This document shows, one piece after another, positions 1 through 12,100 of a DNA stretch of 64,000 nt. The translations under genes and the position numbers were made by a program. Under the pieces are notes generated by a model that worked only from the letters and a program-made list of their open reading frames with translations, made no database searches and was not told the DNA's origin. The stretch is from Harmonia axyridis. Lineage: Eukaryota; Arthropoda; Insecta; Coleoptera; Coccinellidae. Where the stretch lies: positions 26,101,501 to 26,165,500 of the forward strand of contig NC_059508.1 of NCBI RefSeq assembly GCF_914767665.1. Direction: 5' to 3'. Position 1 is the first letter of the stretch; each line of letters opens with the position of its first letter.

Positions 1-217
1 AATTGCTGCTGTAACCACAAATGCACGACTGACTTCTGTTGTTGATTTCATTTGTTTGTTATTTCCTTCAATGTTTCTCATTCTAACACTTTTCATCGTA
101 TTGCACAGGGACGAAAGCTTGACACACATGTCTGAGAAAACCACTTTGGTATGAGGGACTGTTCTTATTCCCTTTTTTTTTGTTTAATCAACAATTATCC
201 AAGTGAGCCATTCCACA

Positions 218-619
218 TTGTTGATTTTCTTGGACTCGGATGTCACGCATGTAGCTACAATCTCTCAAATGGTAAGGTCAATTGCTGCTGTAACCAAAAC
301 TGGACGGCTGACTTCTGTTGTTGATTTCATTTGTTTGTTATTTCCTCCAATATTTCTTATTAAGCCATTCCACATTTTTGATTTCCTCCCACGTGGTAAG
401 GTCAATTGCTGCTGTAACCAAAACTGGACGGTTGACTTCTGTTGTTGATTTCATTCGTTTGTTATTTCCTTCAATGTTTCTTACTCTAACACTTTTTGTC
501 GTATTGCTGAGGGATGAAAGCTTGACAAACGTGTCTAAGGAAACCACTTTGGTATAAAGGACTGTTCTTATTTCCTTTTTTTTGTTTAATCAACAATTAT
601 CCGAGTAGGCCATTCCACA
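218..619 (+). repeat. 402-bp composite of two truncated units, copy 1
   Basis: Between anchors 218 and 620 there are two shortened units instead of two 278-bp ones. The first (158 bp) jumps from TTTCTTATT straight to AAGCCATTCC near 355-363, losing about 120 bp including the AAGCTT region. The second (244 bp) jumps from TTGATTTCC to TCCCACGTGG near 380-391, losing about 34 bp. Both parts carry the private AACCAAAACTGGACGG variant. The same two-deletion structure occurs at three other places, so it arose once and was then copied. Confidence 0.92.
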
Positions 620-741
620 TTGTTGATTTTCTTGGACTCGGATGACTCGCAGGTAGCTATAATCTCCCACGTGGTAAGGTCAATTGTTCTTATTCCCTTT
701 TTTTGGTATAATGATGAATTATCCAAGTAAGCCATTCCACA
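620..741 (+). repeat. 122-bp truncated unit
   Basis: Anchors 620 and 742 are only 122 bp apart. At about 681-690 the sequence passes from GGTAAGGTCAATTG directly to TTCTTATTCCC, so about 156 bp, including the AAGCTT site and the second palindrome, are missing. It follows the 402-bp composite immediately. I saw no second copy of exactly this junction. Confidence 0.88.
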
Positions 742-1559
742 TTGTTCATTTTCTTGGGCTCGGATGTCACGCAGGTAGCTGTAATCTCCCACGTGGTAAG
801 GTCAATTGCTGCTGTAACCACAAATGCACGACTGACTTCTGTCGTTGATTTCATTCGTTTGTTATTTTCTTCAATGTTTCTCATTCTAACACTTTTCATC
901 GTATTGCACAGGGACGAAAGCTTGACACGCGTGTCTAAGGAAACCACTTTGGTATAAGGGTCTGTTCTTATTCCCTTCTTTTTGTTTAATGAACAATTAT
1001 CCAAGTAAGCAATTCCACATTGTGGATTTTCTTGGACTCGGATGTCACGCAGGTAGCTATAATCTCCCACGTGGTGAGGTCAATTGCTGCTGTAACCACA
1101 AATGCACGACTGACTTCTGTTGTTGATTTCATTCGTTTGTTATTTTCTTCAATGATTCTCATTCTAACACTTTTCATCGTATTGCACAGGGACGAAAGCT
1201 TGACACGCGTGTCTAAGGAAACCACTTTGGTATAAGGGACTGTTCTTATTCCCTTCTTTTTGTTTAATGAACAATTATCCAAGTAAGCCATTCCACATTG
1301 TTGATTTTCTTGGACTCGGATGTCTCGCAGGTAGCTATAATCTCCCACGTGGTAAGGTCAATTGCTGCTGTAACCACAAATGCACGACTGACTTCTGTTG
1401 TTGATTTCATTTGTTTGTTATTTCCTTCTATATTTCTCATTCTAACACTTTTCATCGTATTGCACAGGGACGAAAGCTTGACACGCGTGTCTAAGGAAAC
1501 CACTTTGGTATAAGGGACTGTTCTAATTCCCTTCTTTTTGTTTAATGAACAATTATCCA
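742..1559 (+). repeat. Ordinary units between the truncated start and block P
   Basis: Three units (anchors 742, 1,020 and 1,298), all of the CACGCGTG class. The first is a G-type unit, the only clear one in segment A. The second has ATGATTCTC in place of ATGTTTCTC, a variant otherwise concentrated in segment C. No other feature is visible. Confidence 0.85.
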
Positions 1560-3080
1560 AGTAAGCAATTCCACATTGTTGATTTTCTTGGACTCGGATG
1601 TCACGCAGGTAGCTATAATCTCCCACGTGGTAAGGTCAATTGCTGCTGTAACCACAATTGGACGGCTGACTTCTGTTGTTGATTTCATTTGTTTGTTATT
1701 TCCTTCAATGTTCCTCATTCTAACACTTCTCATCGTATTGCACAGGGACGAAAGCTTGACACACGTGTCTAAGGAAACCACTTTGGTATAAGGGACTGTT
1801 CTTATATCATTCTTTCTGTATAATGATCAATTATCCCAGTAAGTCATTCCACATTGTTGATTTTCTTGGACTCGGATGTCACGCAGGTATCTATAATCTC
1901 CCACGTGGTAAGGTCAATTGCTGCTGTAATCACAAATGCACGACTGACTTCTGTTGTTGATTTGATTTGTTTGTTATTTCCTTCAATGTTTCTCATTCTA
2001 ACACTCATCGTATTGCACAGTGACGAAAGCTTGACACACGTGTCTAAGGAAACCACATTGGTATAAGGGACTGTTCTTATTCCCTTCTTTCTGTATGATG
2101 ATCAATTATCCAAGTAAGCCATTCCACATTATTGATTTTCTTGGACTCGGATGTCACGCAGGTAGCTATAATCTCCCACGTGGTAAGGTCAATTGCTGCT
2201 GTAACCACAAATGCACGACTGACTTCTGTTGTTGATTTCATTCGTTTGTTATTTCCTTCAATGTTTCTCATTCTCACACTTTTCATCGTATTGCACAGGG
2301 ACGAAAGCTTGACACACGTGTCTATGGAAACCACATTGGTATAAGGGACTGTTCTTACTTCATTCTTTCTGTATAATGATCAATTATCCAAGTAAGTCAT
2401 TCCACATTGTTGATTTTCTTGGACTCGGATGTCACGCAGGTAGCTATAATCTCCCACGTGGTAAGGTCAATTGCTGCTGTAATCACAAATGCACGACTGA
2501 CTTCTGTTGTTGATTTGATTTGTTTGTTATTTCCTTCAATGTCTCTCATTCTAACACTTCTCATCGTATTGCACAGGGACGAAAGCTTGACACACATGTC
2601 TATGGAAACCACATTGGTATAAGGGACTGTTGTTATTCCCTTTTTTTGGTATAATGATGAATTATCCAAGTAAGCCATTCCACATTGTTGATTTTCTTGG
2701 ACTCGGATGACACGCAGGTAGCTATAATCTTTTACGTGGTAAGGTCAATTGCTGCTGTAACCACAAATGCACGACTGACTTCTGTTGTTGATTTCATTCG
2801 TTTGTTATTTTCTTCAATGTTTCTCATTCTAACACTTTTCATCGTATTGCACAGGGACGAAAGCTTGACACGCGTGTCTAAGGAAACCACTTTAGTATAA
2901 GGGACTGTTCTTATTCCCTTCTTTTTGTTTAATGAACAATTATCCAAGTAAGCCATTCCACATTGTTGATTTTCTTGGACTCGGATGTCACGCAGGTAGC
3001 TATGATCTCCCACGTGGTGAGGTCAATTGCTGCTGTAACCACAAATGCACGACTGACTTCTGTTGTTGATTTCATTCGTT
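1560..3080 (+). repeat. Block P, first copy
   Basis: This 1.5-kb run matches 9,053-10,573 at a constant offset of 7,493 bp. It holds an AATTGGACGG unit (1,576), a short ITN unit with AACACTCATCG (1,854), a unit with ATTATTGATT (2,129), an ITN unit (2,407) and an FY unit (2,685). Rare private variants, such as the 3-bp shortening at 1,854-2,066, are shared by both copies, which shows that whole blocks were copied rather than single units. Confidence 0.88.
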
Positions 3081-3870
3081 TGTTATTTCCTTCAATGTTT
3101 CTCATTCTCACACTTTTCATCGTATTGCACAGGGACGAAAGCTTGACACACGTGTCTATGGAAACCACATTGGTATAAGGGACTGTTCTTACTTCATTCT
3201 TTCTGTATAATGATCAATTATCCAAGTAAGTCATTCCACATTGTTGATTTTCTTGGACTCGGATGTCACGCAGGTAGCTATAATCTCCCACGTGGTAAGG
3301 TCAATTGCTGCTGTAATCACAAATGCACGACTGACTTCTGTTGTTGATTTGATTTGTTTGTTATTTCCTTCAATGTCTCTCATTCTAACACTTCTCATCG
3401 TATTGCACAGGGACGAAAGCTTGACACACATGTCTATGGAAACCACATTGGTATAAGGGACTGTTGTTATTCCCTTTTTTTGGTATAATGATGAATTATC
3501 CAAGTAAGCCATTCCACATTGTTGATTTTCTTGGACTCGGATGACACGCAGGTAGCTATAATCTTTTACGTGGTAAGGTCAATTGCTGCTGTAACCACAA
3601 ATGCACGACTGACTTCTGTTGTTGATTTCATTCGTTTGTTATTTTCTTCAATGTTTCTCATTCTAACACTTTTCATCGTATTGCACAGGGACGAAAGCTT
3701 GACACGCGTGTCTAAGGAAATCACTTTAGTATAAGGGACTGTTCTTATTCCCTTCTTTTTGTTTAATGAACAATTATCCAAGTAAGCCATTCCACATTGT
3801 TGATTTTCTTGGACTCGGATGTCACGCAGGTAGCTATGATCTCCCACGTGGTGAGGTCAATTGCTGCTGT
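2240..3870 (+). repeat. 834-bp (3-unit) tandem duplication
   Basis: Units at anchors 2,407, 2,685 and the first half of 2,963 match those at 3,241, 3,519 and 3,797 with an offset of exactly 834 bp (3 x 278). The unit at 2,963 is a chimera: its first half (GTAGCTATGATC) matches 3,797 and its second half (ATTTCC..., GTCTATGGAAACC) matches 2,129. That is what unequal exchange between homologous units would leave. The second copy of block P (9,053 onward) lacks the extra three units. Confidence 0.85.
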
Positions 3871-5971
3871 AACCACAAATGCACGACTGACTTCTGTTGT
3901 TGATTTCATTCGTTTGTTATTTTCTTCAATGTTTCTCATTCTAACACTTATGATCGTATTGCACAGGGACGAAAGCTTGACACGCGTGTCTAAGAAAACC
4001 ACTTCGGTATAAAGGACTGGTCTTATTCCCTTCTTTTTGTTTAATGAACAATTATCCAAGTAAGCCATTCCACATTGTTGATTTTCTTGGACTCGGATGT
4101 CACGCAGGTAGCTAAAATCTCCCACGTGGTAAGGTCAATTGCTGCTGTAACCACAAATGCACGACGGACTTCTGTTGTTGATTTCATTTGTTTGTTTTTT
4201 CCTTCTATGTTTCTCATTCTTACACTTTTCATCGTATTGCACAGAGACGAATGCTTGACACTCGTCTCTATGGAAACCACATTGGTATAAGGGACTGTTC
4301 TTACTTCATTCTTTCTGTATAATGATCAATTATCCAAGTAAGCCATTCCACATTGTTGATTTTCTTGGACTCGGATGTCACGCAGGTAGCTACAATCTCC
4401 CACGTGGTAAGGTCAATTGCTGCTGAAACCACAAATGCACGACTGACTTCTGTTGTTGATTTCATTTGTTTGTTATTTCCTTCAATGTTTCTCATTCTAA
4501 CACTTTTCATCGTATTGCACAGGGACGAATACTTGACACACGTGTCTAAGAAAACCACTTTGGTATGAGGGACTGTTCTTATTTCCTTCTTTTTGTTCAA
4601 TCAACAATTATCCAAGTAAACCATTCCACATTGTCGATTTTCTTGGACTCGGATGTCACGTAGGTAGCTATAATCTCCCACGTGGTAAGGTCAATTGCTG
4701 CTGTAACCACAAATGCACGACTGACTTCTGTTGTTGATTTCATTTGTTTGTTATTTCCTTCAATGTTTCTCATTCTAACACTTCTCATCGTATTGCACAG
4801 GGACGAAAGCTTGACACACATGTCTAAGGAAACCACTTTGGTATAAGGGACTGTTCTTATTTTTTTTTTGTTCAATCAACAATTATCCAAGTAGGCCATT
4901 CCACATTGTTGATTTTCTTGGACTCGGATGTCACGCAGGTAGCTATAATCTCCCACGTGGTAAGGTCAATTGCTGCTGTAAACACAAATGCACGACTGAC
5001 TTCTAATGTTGATTTCATTTGTTTGTTATTTCCTTCAATGTTTCTCATTCTAACACTTCTCATCGTATTGCACAGGGACGAAAGCTTGACACACGTGTCT
5101 AAGGAAACCACTTTGGTAGAAGGGACTGTTCTTATTTTTTTTTTTGTTTAATCAACAATTATCCAAGTAGGCCATTCCACATTGTTGATTTTCTTGGACT
5201 CGGATGTCACGCAGGTAGCTATAATCTCCCACGTGGTAAGGTCAATTGCTGCTGTAACCACAAATGCACGACTGACTTCTAATGTTGATTTCATTTGTTT
5301 GTTATTTCCTTCAATGTTTCTCATTCTAACACTTCTCATCGTATTGCACAGGGACGAAAGCTTGACACACGTGTCTAAGGAAACCACTTTGGTATAAGGG
5401 ACTGTTCTTATTCCCTTCTTTTTGTTCAATCAACAATTATCCAAGTAAGCAATTCCACATTGTTGATTTTCTTGGACTCGAATGTCACGCAGGTAGCTAT
5501 AATCTCCCACGTGGTAAGGTCAATTGCTGCTGTAACCACAAATGCACGACTGACTTCTGTTGTTGATTTCATTTGTTTGTTATTTCCTTCTATGTTTCTC
5601 ATTCTAACACTTTTCATCGTATTGCACAGGGACGAAAGCTTGACACGCGTGTCTAAGGAAACCACTTTGGTATAAGGGACTGTTCTTATTCCCTTCGTTT
5701 TGTTCAATGAACAATTATCCAAGTAAGCCATTCCACATTGTTGATTTTCTTGGACTCGGATGTCACGCAGGTAGCTATAATCTCCCACGTGGTAAGGTCA
5801 ATTGCTGCTGTAACCACAAATGCACGACTGACTTCTGTTGTTGATTTCATTTGTTTGTTATTTCCTTCTATGTTTCTCATTCTAACACTTTTCATCGTAT
5901 TGCACAGGAACGAAAGCTTGACACAGGTGTCTAAGGAAACCACTTTGGTATAAGGTACTGTTCTTATTCCC
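3475..5971 (+). repeat. Nine-unit block Q, copy 1
   Basis: This run matches 5,972-8,468 at an offset of 2,497 bp with only a handful of differences that I noticed (for example near 3,720 and 4,393). The unit order is FY, then GTAGCTATGATC, GTAGCTAAAATC, CTGAAACCAC, GTCACGTAGG, two N units, CTCGAATGTC and a GACACAGGTGTC unit. Two units have long T runs that shorten them to 275-276 bp. Confidence 0.9.
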
Positions 5972-8468
5972 TTTTTTTGGTATAATGATGAATTATCCAA
6001 GTAAGCCATTCCACATTGTTGATTTTCTTGGACTCGGATGACACGCAGGTAGCTATAATCTTTTACGTGGTAAGGTCAATTGCTGCTGTAACCACAAATG
6101 CACGACTGACTTCTGTTGTTGATTTCATTCGTTTGTTATTTTCTTCAATGTTTCTCATTCTAACACTTTTCATCGTATTGCACAGGGACGAAAGCTTGAC
6201 ACGCGTGTCTAAGGAAACCACTTTAGTATAAGGGACTGTTCTTATTCCCTTCTTTTTGTTTAATGAACAATTATCCAAGTCAGCCATTCCACATTGTTGA
6301 TTTTCTTGGACTCGGATGTCACGCAGGTAGCTATGATCTCCCACGTGGTGAGGTCAATTGCTGCTGTAACCACAAATGCACGACTGACTTCTGTTGTTGA
6401 TTTCATTCGTTTGTTATTTTCTTCAATGTTTCTCATTCTAACACTTATGATCGTATTGCACAGGGACGAAAGCTTGACACGCGTGTCTAAGGAAACCACT
6501 TCGGTATAAAGGACTGGTCTTATTCCCTTCTTTTTGTTTAATGAACAATTATCCAAGTAAGCCATTCCACATTGTTGATTTTCTTGGACTCGGATGTCAC
6601 GCAGGTAGCTAAAATCTCCCACGTGGTAAGGTCAATTGCTGCTGTAACCACAAATGCACGACGGACTTCTGTTGTTGATTTCATTTGTTTGTTTTTTCCT
6701 TCTATGTTTCTCATTCTTACACTTTTCATCGTATTGCACAGAGACGAATGCTTGACACTCGTCTCTATGGAAACCACATTGGTATAAGGGACTGTTCTTA
6801 CTTCATTCTTTCTGTATAATGATCAATTATCCAAGTAAGCCATTCCACATTGTTGATTTTCTTGGACTCGGATGTCACGCAGGTAGCTATAATCTCCCAC
6901 GTGGTAAGGTCAATTGCTGCTGAAACCACAAATGCACGACTGACTTCTGTTGTTGATTTCATTTGTTTGTTATTTCCTTCAATGTTTCTCATTCTAACAC
7001 TTTTCATCGTATTGCACAGGGACGAATACTTGACACACGTGTCTAAGAAAACCACTTTGGTATGAGGGACTGTTCTTATTTCCTTCTTTTTGTTCAATCA
7101 ACAATTATCCAAGTAAACCATTCCACATTGTCGATTTTCTTGGACTCGGATGTCACGTAGGTAGCTATAATCTCCCACGTGGTAAGGTCAATTGCTGCTG
7201 TAACCACAAATGCACGACTGACTTCTGTTGTTGATTTCATTTGTTTGTTATTTCCTTCAATGTTTCTCATTCTAACACTTCTCATCGTATTGCACAGGGA
7301 CGAAAGCTTGACACACATGTCTAAGGAAACCACTTTGGTATAAGGGACTGTTCTTATTTTTTTTTTGTTCAATCAACAATTATCCAAGTAGGCCATTCCA
7401 CATTGTTGATTTTCTTGGACTCGGATGTCACGCAGGTAGCTATAATCTCCCACGTGGTAAGGTCAATTGCTGCTGTAAACACAAATGCACGACTGACTTC
7501 TAATGTTGATTTCATTTGTTTGTTATTTCCTTCAATGTTTCTCATTCTAACACTTCTCATCGTATTGCACAGGGACGAAAGCTTGACACACGTGTCTAAG
7601 GAAACCACTTTGGTAGAAGGGACTGTTCTTATTTTTTTTTTTGTTTAATCAACAATTATCCAAGTAGGCCATTCCACATTGTTGATTTTCTTGGACTCGG
7701 ATGTCACGCAGGTAGCTATAATCTCCCACGTGGTAAGGTCAATTGCTGCTGTAACCACAAATGCACGACTGACTTCTAATGTTGATTTCATTTGTTTGTT
7801 ATTTCCTTCAATGTTTCTCATTCTAACACTTCTCATCGTATTGCACAGGGACGAAAGCTTGACACACGTGTCTAAGGAAACCACTTTGGTATAAGGGACT
7901 GTTCTTATTCCCTTCTTTTTGTTCAATCAACAATTATCCAAGTAAGCAATTCCACATTGTTGATTTTCTTGGACTCGAATGTCACGCAGGTAGCTATAAT
8001 CTCCCACGTGGTAAGGTCAATTGCTGCTGTAACCACAAATGCACGACTGACTTCTGTTGTTGATTTCATTTGTTTGTTATTTCCTTCTATGTTTCTCATT
8101 CTAACACTTTTCATCGTATTGCACAGGGACGAAAGCTTGACACGCGTGTCTAAGGAAACCACTTTGGTATAAGGGACTGTTCTTATTCCCTTCGTTTTGT
8201 TCAATGAACAATTATCCAAGTAAGCCATTCCACATTGTTGATTTTCTTGGACTCGGATGTCACGCAGGTAGCTATAATCTCCCACGTGGTAAGGTCAATT
8301 GCTGCTGTAACCACAAATGCACGACTGACTTCTGTTGTTGATTTCATTTGTTTGTTATTTCCTTCTATGTTTCTCATTCTAACACTTTTCATCGTATTGC
8401 ACAGGAACGAAAGCTTGACACAGGTGTCTAAGGAAACCACTTTGGTATAAGGTACTGTTCTTATTCCC
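5972..8468 (+). repeat. Nine-unit block Q, copy 2
   Basis: Direct tandem duplicate of 3,475-5,971. The two copies are contiguous, and the junction lies in the pyrimidine tract near 5,971, where copy 1 ends and the FY unit of copy 2 begins. After 8,468 the sequence departs (CTTTTTGTCTAATG rather than the FY-type tract). The near identity over 2.5 kb implies a recent event. Confidence 0.9.
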
Positions 8469-9052
8469 TTCTTTTTGTCTAATGAAAAATTATCCAAGTA
8501 AGCCATTCCACATTGTTGATTTTCTTGGACTCGGATGACACGCGGGTAGCTATAATCTCCCACGTGGTAAGGTCAATTGCTGCTGTAACCACAATTGGAC
8601 GGCTGACTTCTGTTGTTGATTTCATTTGTTTGTAATTTCCTTCAATGTTTCTCATTCTAACACTTCTCATCGTATTGCACAGGGACGAAAGCTTGACACA
8701 CGTGTCTATGTAAACCACATTGGTATAAGGGACTGTTCTTATTCCCTTCTTTCTGTATGATGATCAATTATCCAAGTAAGCCATTCCACATTGTTGATTT
8801 TCTTGGACTCGGATGACACGCAGGTAGCTTTCATCTGTAACGTGGTAAGGTCAATTGCTGCTGTAACCACAAATGCACGACTGACTTCTGTTGTTGATTT
8901 CATTTGTTTGTTATTTCCTTCAATGTTTCTCATTCTAACACTTTTCATCGTATTGCACAGGGACGAAAGCTTGACACACGTGTCTAAGGAAACCACTTTG
9001 GTATAAGGGACTGTTCTTATTCAATTCTTTTTGTTTAATGAACAATTATCCA
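8469..9052 (+). repeat. Bridge units: R type and CN type
   Basis: Two units (anchors 8,513 and 8,791). The first is an R-type AATTGGACGG unit of full 278-bp length, with GTAATTTCC as a private change. The second is a CN unit (TGTAACGTGG at the first palindrome). From about 8,580 to 9,150 this matches 12,467-13,037 at an offset of 3,887 bp. Confidence 0.82.
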
Positions 9053-9068
9053 AGTAAGCCGTTCCACA

Positions 9069-9346
9069 TTGTTGATTTTCTTGGACTCGGATGTCACGCA
9101 GGTAGCTATAATCTCCCACGTGGTAAGGTCAATTGCTGCTGTAACCACAATTGGACGGCTGACTTCTGTTGTTGATTTCATTTGTTTGTTATTTCCTTCA
9201 ATGTTCCTCATTCTAACACTTCTCATCGTATTGCACAGGGACGAAAGCTTGACACACGTGTCTAAGGAAACCACTTTGGTATAAGGGACTGTTCTTATAT
9301 CATTCTTTCTGTATAATGATCAATTATCCAAGTAAGTCATTCCACA
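9069..9346 (+). repeat. Reference satellite unit, CACGTG type
   Basis: This is a clean 278-bp unit counted from the TTGTTGATTTTC anchor. It contains CCACGTGG at 9,116-9,123, AAGCTT at 9,245-9,250, and GACACACGTGTC at 9,251-9,262, whose inner 8 bases (9,254-9,261) are a perfect palindrome. The two CACGTG cores start 138 bp apart, and the next one downstream (9,395) is 140 bp on. After the second palindrome come CTAAGGAAACCAC and a pyrimidine-rich tract. The central AATTGGACGG variant marks it as different from the more common AAATGCACG units. Confidence 0.93.
9116..9261. promoter_or_regulatory. Pair of CACGTG (E-box/G-box type) palindromes, one example
   Basis: CCACGTGG (9,116-9,123) and ACACGTGT (9,254-9,261) are two 8-bp palindromes with CACGTG cores. 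This hexamer is the binding site of many bHLH proteins, of plant G-box factors and of yeast Cbf1. The pair recurs in CACGTG-class units across the array, giving one core about every 139 bp. Subtypes FY and CN change the first site to TTACGTGG or TAACGTGG, and the MluI class changes the second to CACGCGTG, but an ACGT or CGCG centre survives in each. Whether any protein binds here is unknown; the site and its spacing are what I see. Confidence 0.35.
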
Positions 9347-10573
9347 TTGTTGATTTTCTTGGACTCGGATGTCACGCAGGTATCTATAATCTCCCACGTG
9401 GTAAGGTCAATTGCTGCTGTAATCACAAATGCACGACTGACTTCTGTTGTTGATTTGATTTGTTTGTTATTTCCTTCAATGTTTCTCATTCTAACACTCA
9501 TCGTATTGCACAGTGACGAAAGCTTGACACACGTGTCTAAGGAAACCACATTGGTATAAGGGACTGTTCTTATTCCCTTCTTTCTGTATGATGATCAATT
9601 ATCCAAGTAAGCCATTCCACATTATTGATTTTCTTGGACTCGGATGTCACGCAGGTAGCTATAATCTCCCACGTGGTAAGGTCAATTGCTGCTGTAACCA
9701 CAAATGCACGACTGACTTCTGTTGTTGATTTCATTCGTTTGTTATTTCCTTCAATGTTTCTCATTCTCACACTTTTCATCGTATTGCACAGGGACGAAAG
9801 CTTGACACACGTGTCTATGGAAACCACATTGGTATAAGGGACTGTTCTTACTTCATTCTTTCTGTATAATGATCAATTATCCAAGTAAGTCATTCCACAT
9901 TGTTGATTTTCTTGGACTCGGATGTCACGCAGGTAGCTATAATCTCCCACGTGGTAAGGTCAATTGCTGCTGTAATCACAAATGCACGACTGACTTCTGT
10001 TGTTGATTTGATTTGTTTGTTATTTCCTTCAATGTTTCTCATTCTAACACTTCTCATCGTATTGCACAGGGACGAAAGCTTGACACACATGTCTATGGAA
10101 ACCACATTGGTATAAGGGACTGTTGTTATTCCCTTTTTTTGGTATAATGATGAATTATCCAAGTAAGCCATTCCACATTGTTGATTTTCTTGGACTCGGA
10201 TGACACGCAGGTAGCTATAATCTTTTACGTGGTAAGGTCAATTGCTGCTGTAACCACAAATGCACGACTGACTTCTGTTGTTGATTTCATTCGTTTGTTA
10301 TTTTCTTCAATGTTTCTCATTCTTACACTTTTCATCGTATTGCACAGGGACGAAAGCTTGACACGCGTGTCTAAGGAAACCACTTTGGTATAAGGGACTG
10401 TTCTTATTCCCTTCTTTTTGTTTAATGAACAATTATCCAAGTAAGCCATTCCACATTGTTGATTTTCTTGGACTCGGATGTCACGCAGGTAGCTATGATC
10501 TCCCACGTGGTGAGGTCAATTGCTGCTGTAACCACAAATGCACGACTGACTTCTGTTGTTGATTTCATTAGTT

Positions 10574-12100
10574 TGTTATTTTCTTCAATGTTTCTCATTC
10601 TAACACTTATGATCGTATTGCACAGGGACGAAAGCTTGACACGCGTGTCTAAGGAAACCACTTCGGTATAAAGGACTGGTCTTATTCCCTTCTTTTTGTT
10701 TAATGAACAATTATCCAAGTAAGCCATTCCACATTGTTGATTTTCTTGGACTCGGATGTCACGCAGGTAGCTAAAATCTCCCACGTGGTAAGGTCAATTG
10801 CTGCTGTAACCACAAATGCACGACGGACTTCTGTTGTTGATTTCATTTGTTTGTTTTTTCCTTCTATGTTTCTCATTCTTACACTTTTCATCGTATTGCA
10901 CAGAGACGAATGCTTGACACTCGTCTCTATGGAAACCACATTGGTATAAGGGACTGTTCTTACTTCATTCTTTCTGTATAATGATCAATTATCCAAGTAA
11001 GCCATTCCACATTGTTGATTTTCTTGGACTCGGATGTCACGCAGGTAGCTATAATCTCCCACGTGGTAAGGTCAATTGCTGCTGAAACCACAAATGCACG
11101 ACTGACTTCTGTTGTTGATTTCATTTGTTTGTTATTTCCTTCAATGTTTCTCATTCTAACACTTTTCATCGTATTGCACAGGGACGAATACTTGACACAC
11201 GTGTCTAAGAAAACCACTTTGGTATGAGGGACTGTTCTTATTTCCTTCTTTTTGTTCAATCAACAATTATCCAAGTAAACCATTACACATTGTCGATTTT
11301 CTTGGACTCGGATGTCACGTAGGTAGCTATAATCTCCCACGTGGTAAGGTCAATTGCTGCTGTAACCACAAATGCACGACTGACTTCTGTTGTTGATTTC
11401 ATTTGTTTGTTATTTCCTTCAATGTTTCTCATTCTAACACTTCTCATCGTATTGCACAGGGACGAAAGCTTGACACTCATGTCTAAGGAAACCACTTTGG
11501 TATAAGGGACTGTTCTTATTTTTTTTTTTGTTCAATCAACAATTATCCAAGTAGGCCATTCCACATTGTTGATTTTCTTGGACTCGGATGTCACGCAGGT
11601 AGCTATAATCTCCCACGTGGTAAGGTCAATTGCTGCTGTAAACACAAATGCACGACTGACTTCTAATGTTGATTTCATTTGTTTGTTATTTCCTTCAATG
11701 TTTCTCATTCTAACACTTCTGATCGTATTGCACAGGGACGAAAGCTTGACACACGTGTCTAAGGAAACCACTTTGGTATAAGGGACTGTTCTTATTCCCT
11801 TCTTTTTGTTCAATCAACAATTATCCAAGTAAGCAATTCCACATTGTTGATTTTCTTGGACTCGAATGTAACGCAGGTAGCTATAATCTCCCACGTGGTA
11901 AGGTCAATTGCTGCTGTAACCACAAATGCACGACTGACTTCTGTTGTTGATTTCATTTGTTTGTTATTTCCTTCTATGTTTCTCATTCTAACACTTTTCA
12001 TCGTATTGCACAGGGACGAAAGCTTGACACGCGTGTCTAAGGAAACCACTTTGGTATAAGGGACTGTTCTTATTCCCTTCGTTTTGTTTAATGAACAATT
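10574..12100 (+). repeat. Block Q, partial third copy, one unit shorter
   Basis: Matches block Q copy 2 at an offset of 4,162-4,163 bp up to about 11,700, then at 3,887 bp. The change equals one unit: the two N units at 7,403 and 7,679 are represented by the single unit at 11,566, whose head matches the first and whose tail matches the second. This is a one-unit deletion by exchange between neighbours. Confidence 0.86.

Larger units (their letters stand above)
9053..10573 (+). repeat. Block P, second copy
   Basis: Matches 1,560-3,080 at a 7,493-bp offset, including the shortened ITN unit at 9,347 and the ATTATTGATT unit at about 9,622. It passes straight into block Q material (GTAGCTATGATC unit at 10,456) without the 834-bp duplication of the first copy, so this copy probably keeps the older arrangement. 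Confidence 0.87.

Noticed and set aside
1..741. Window start as the physical edge of the array
   Set aside because: The sequence opens inside a normal unit, so the array very likely continues to the left.
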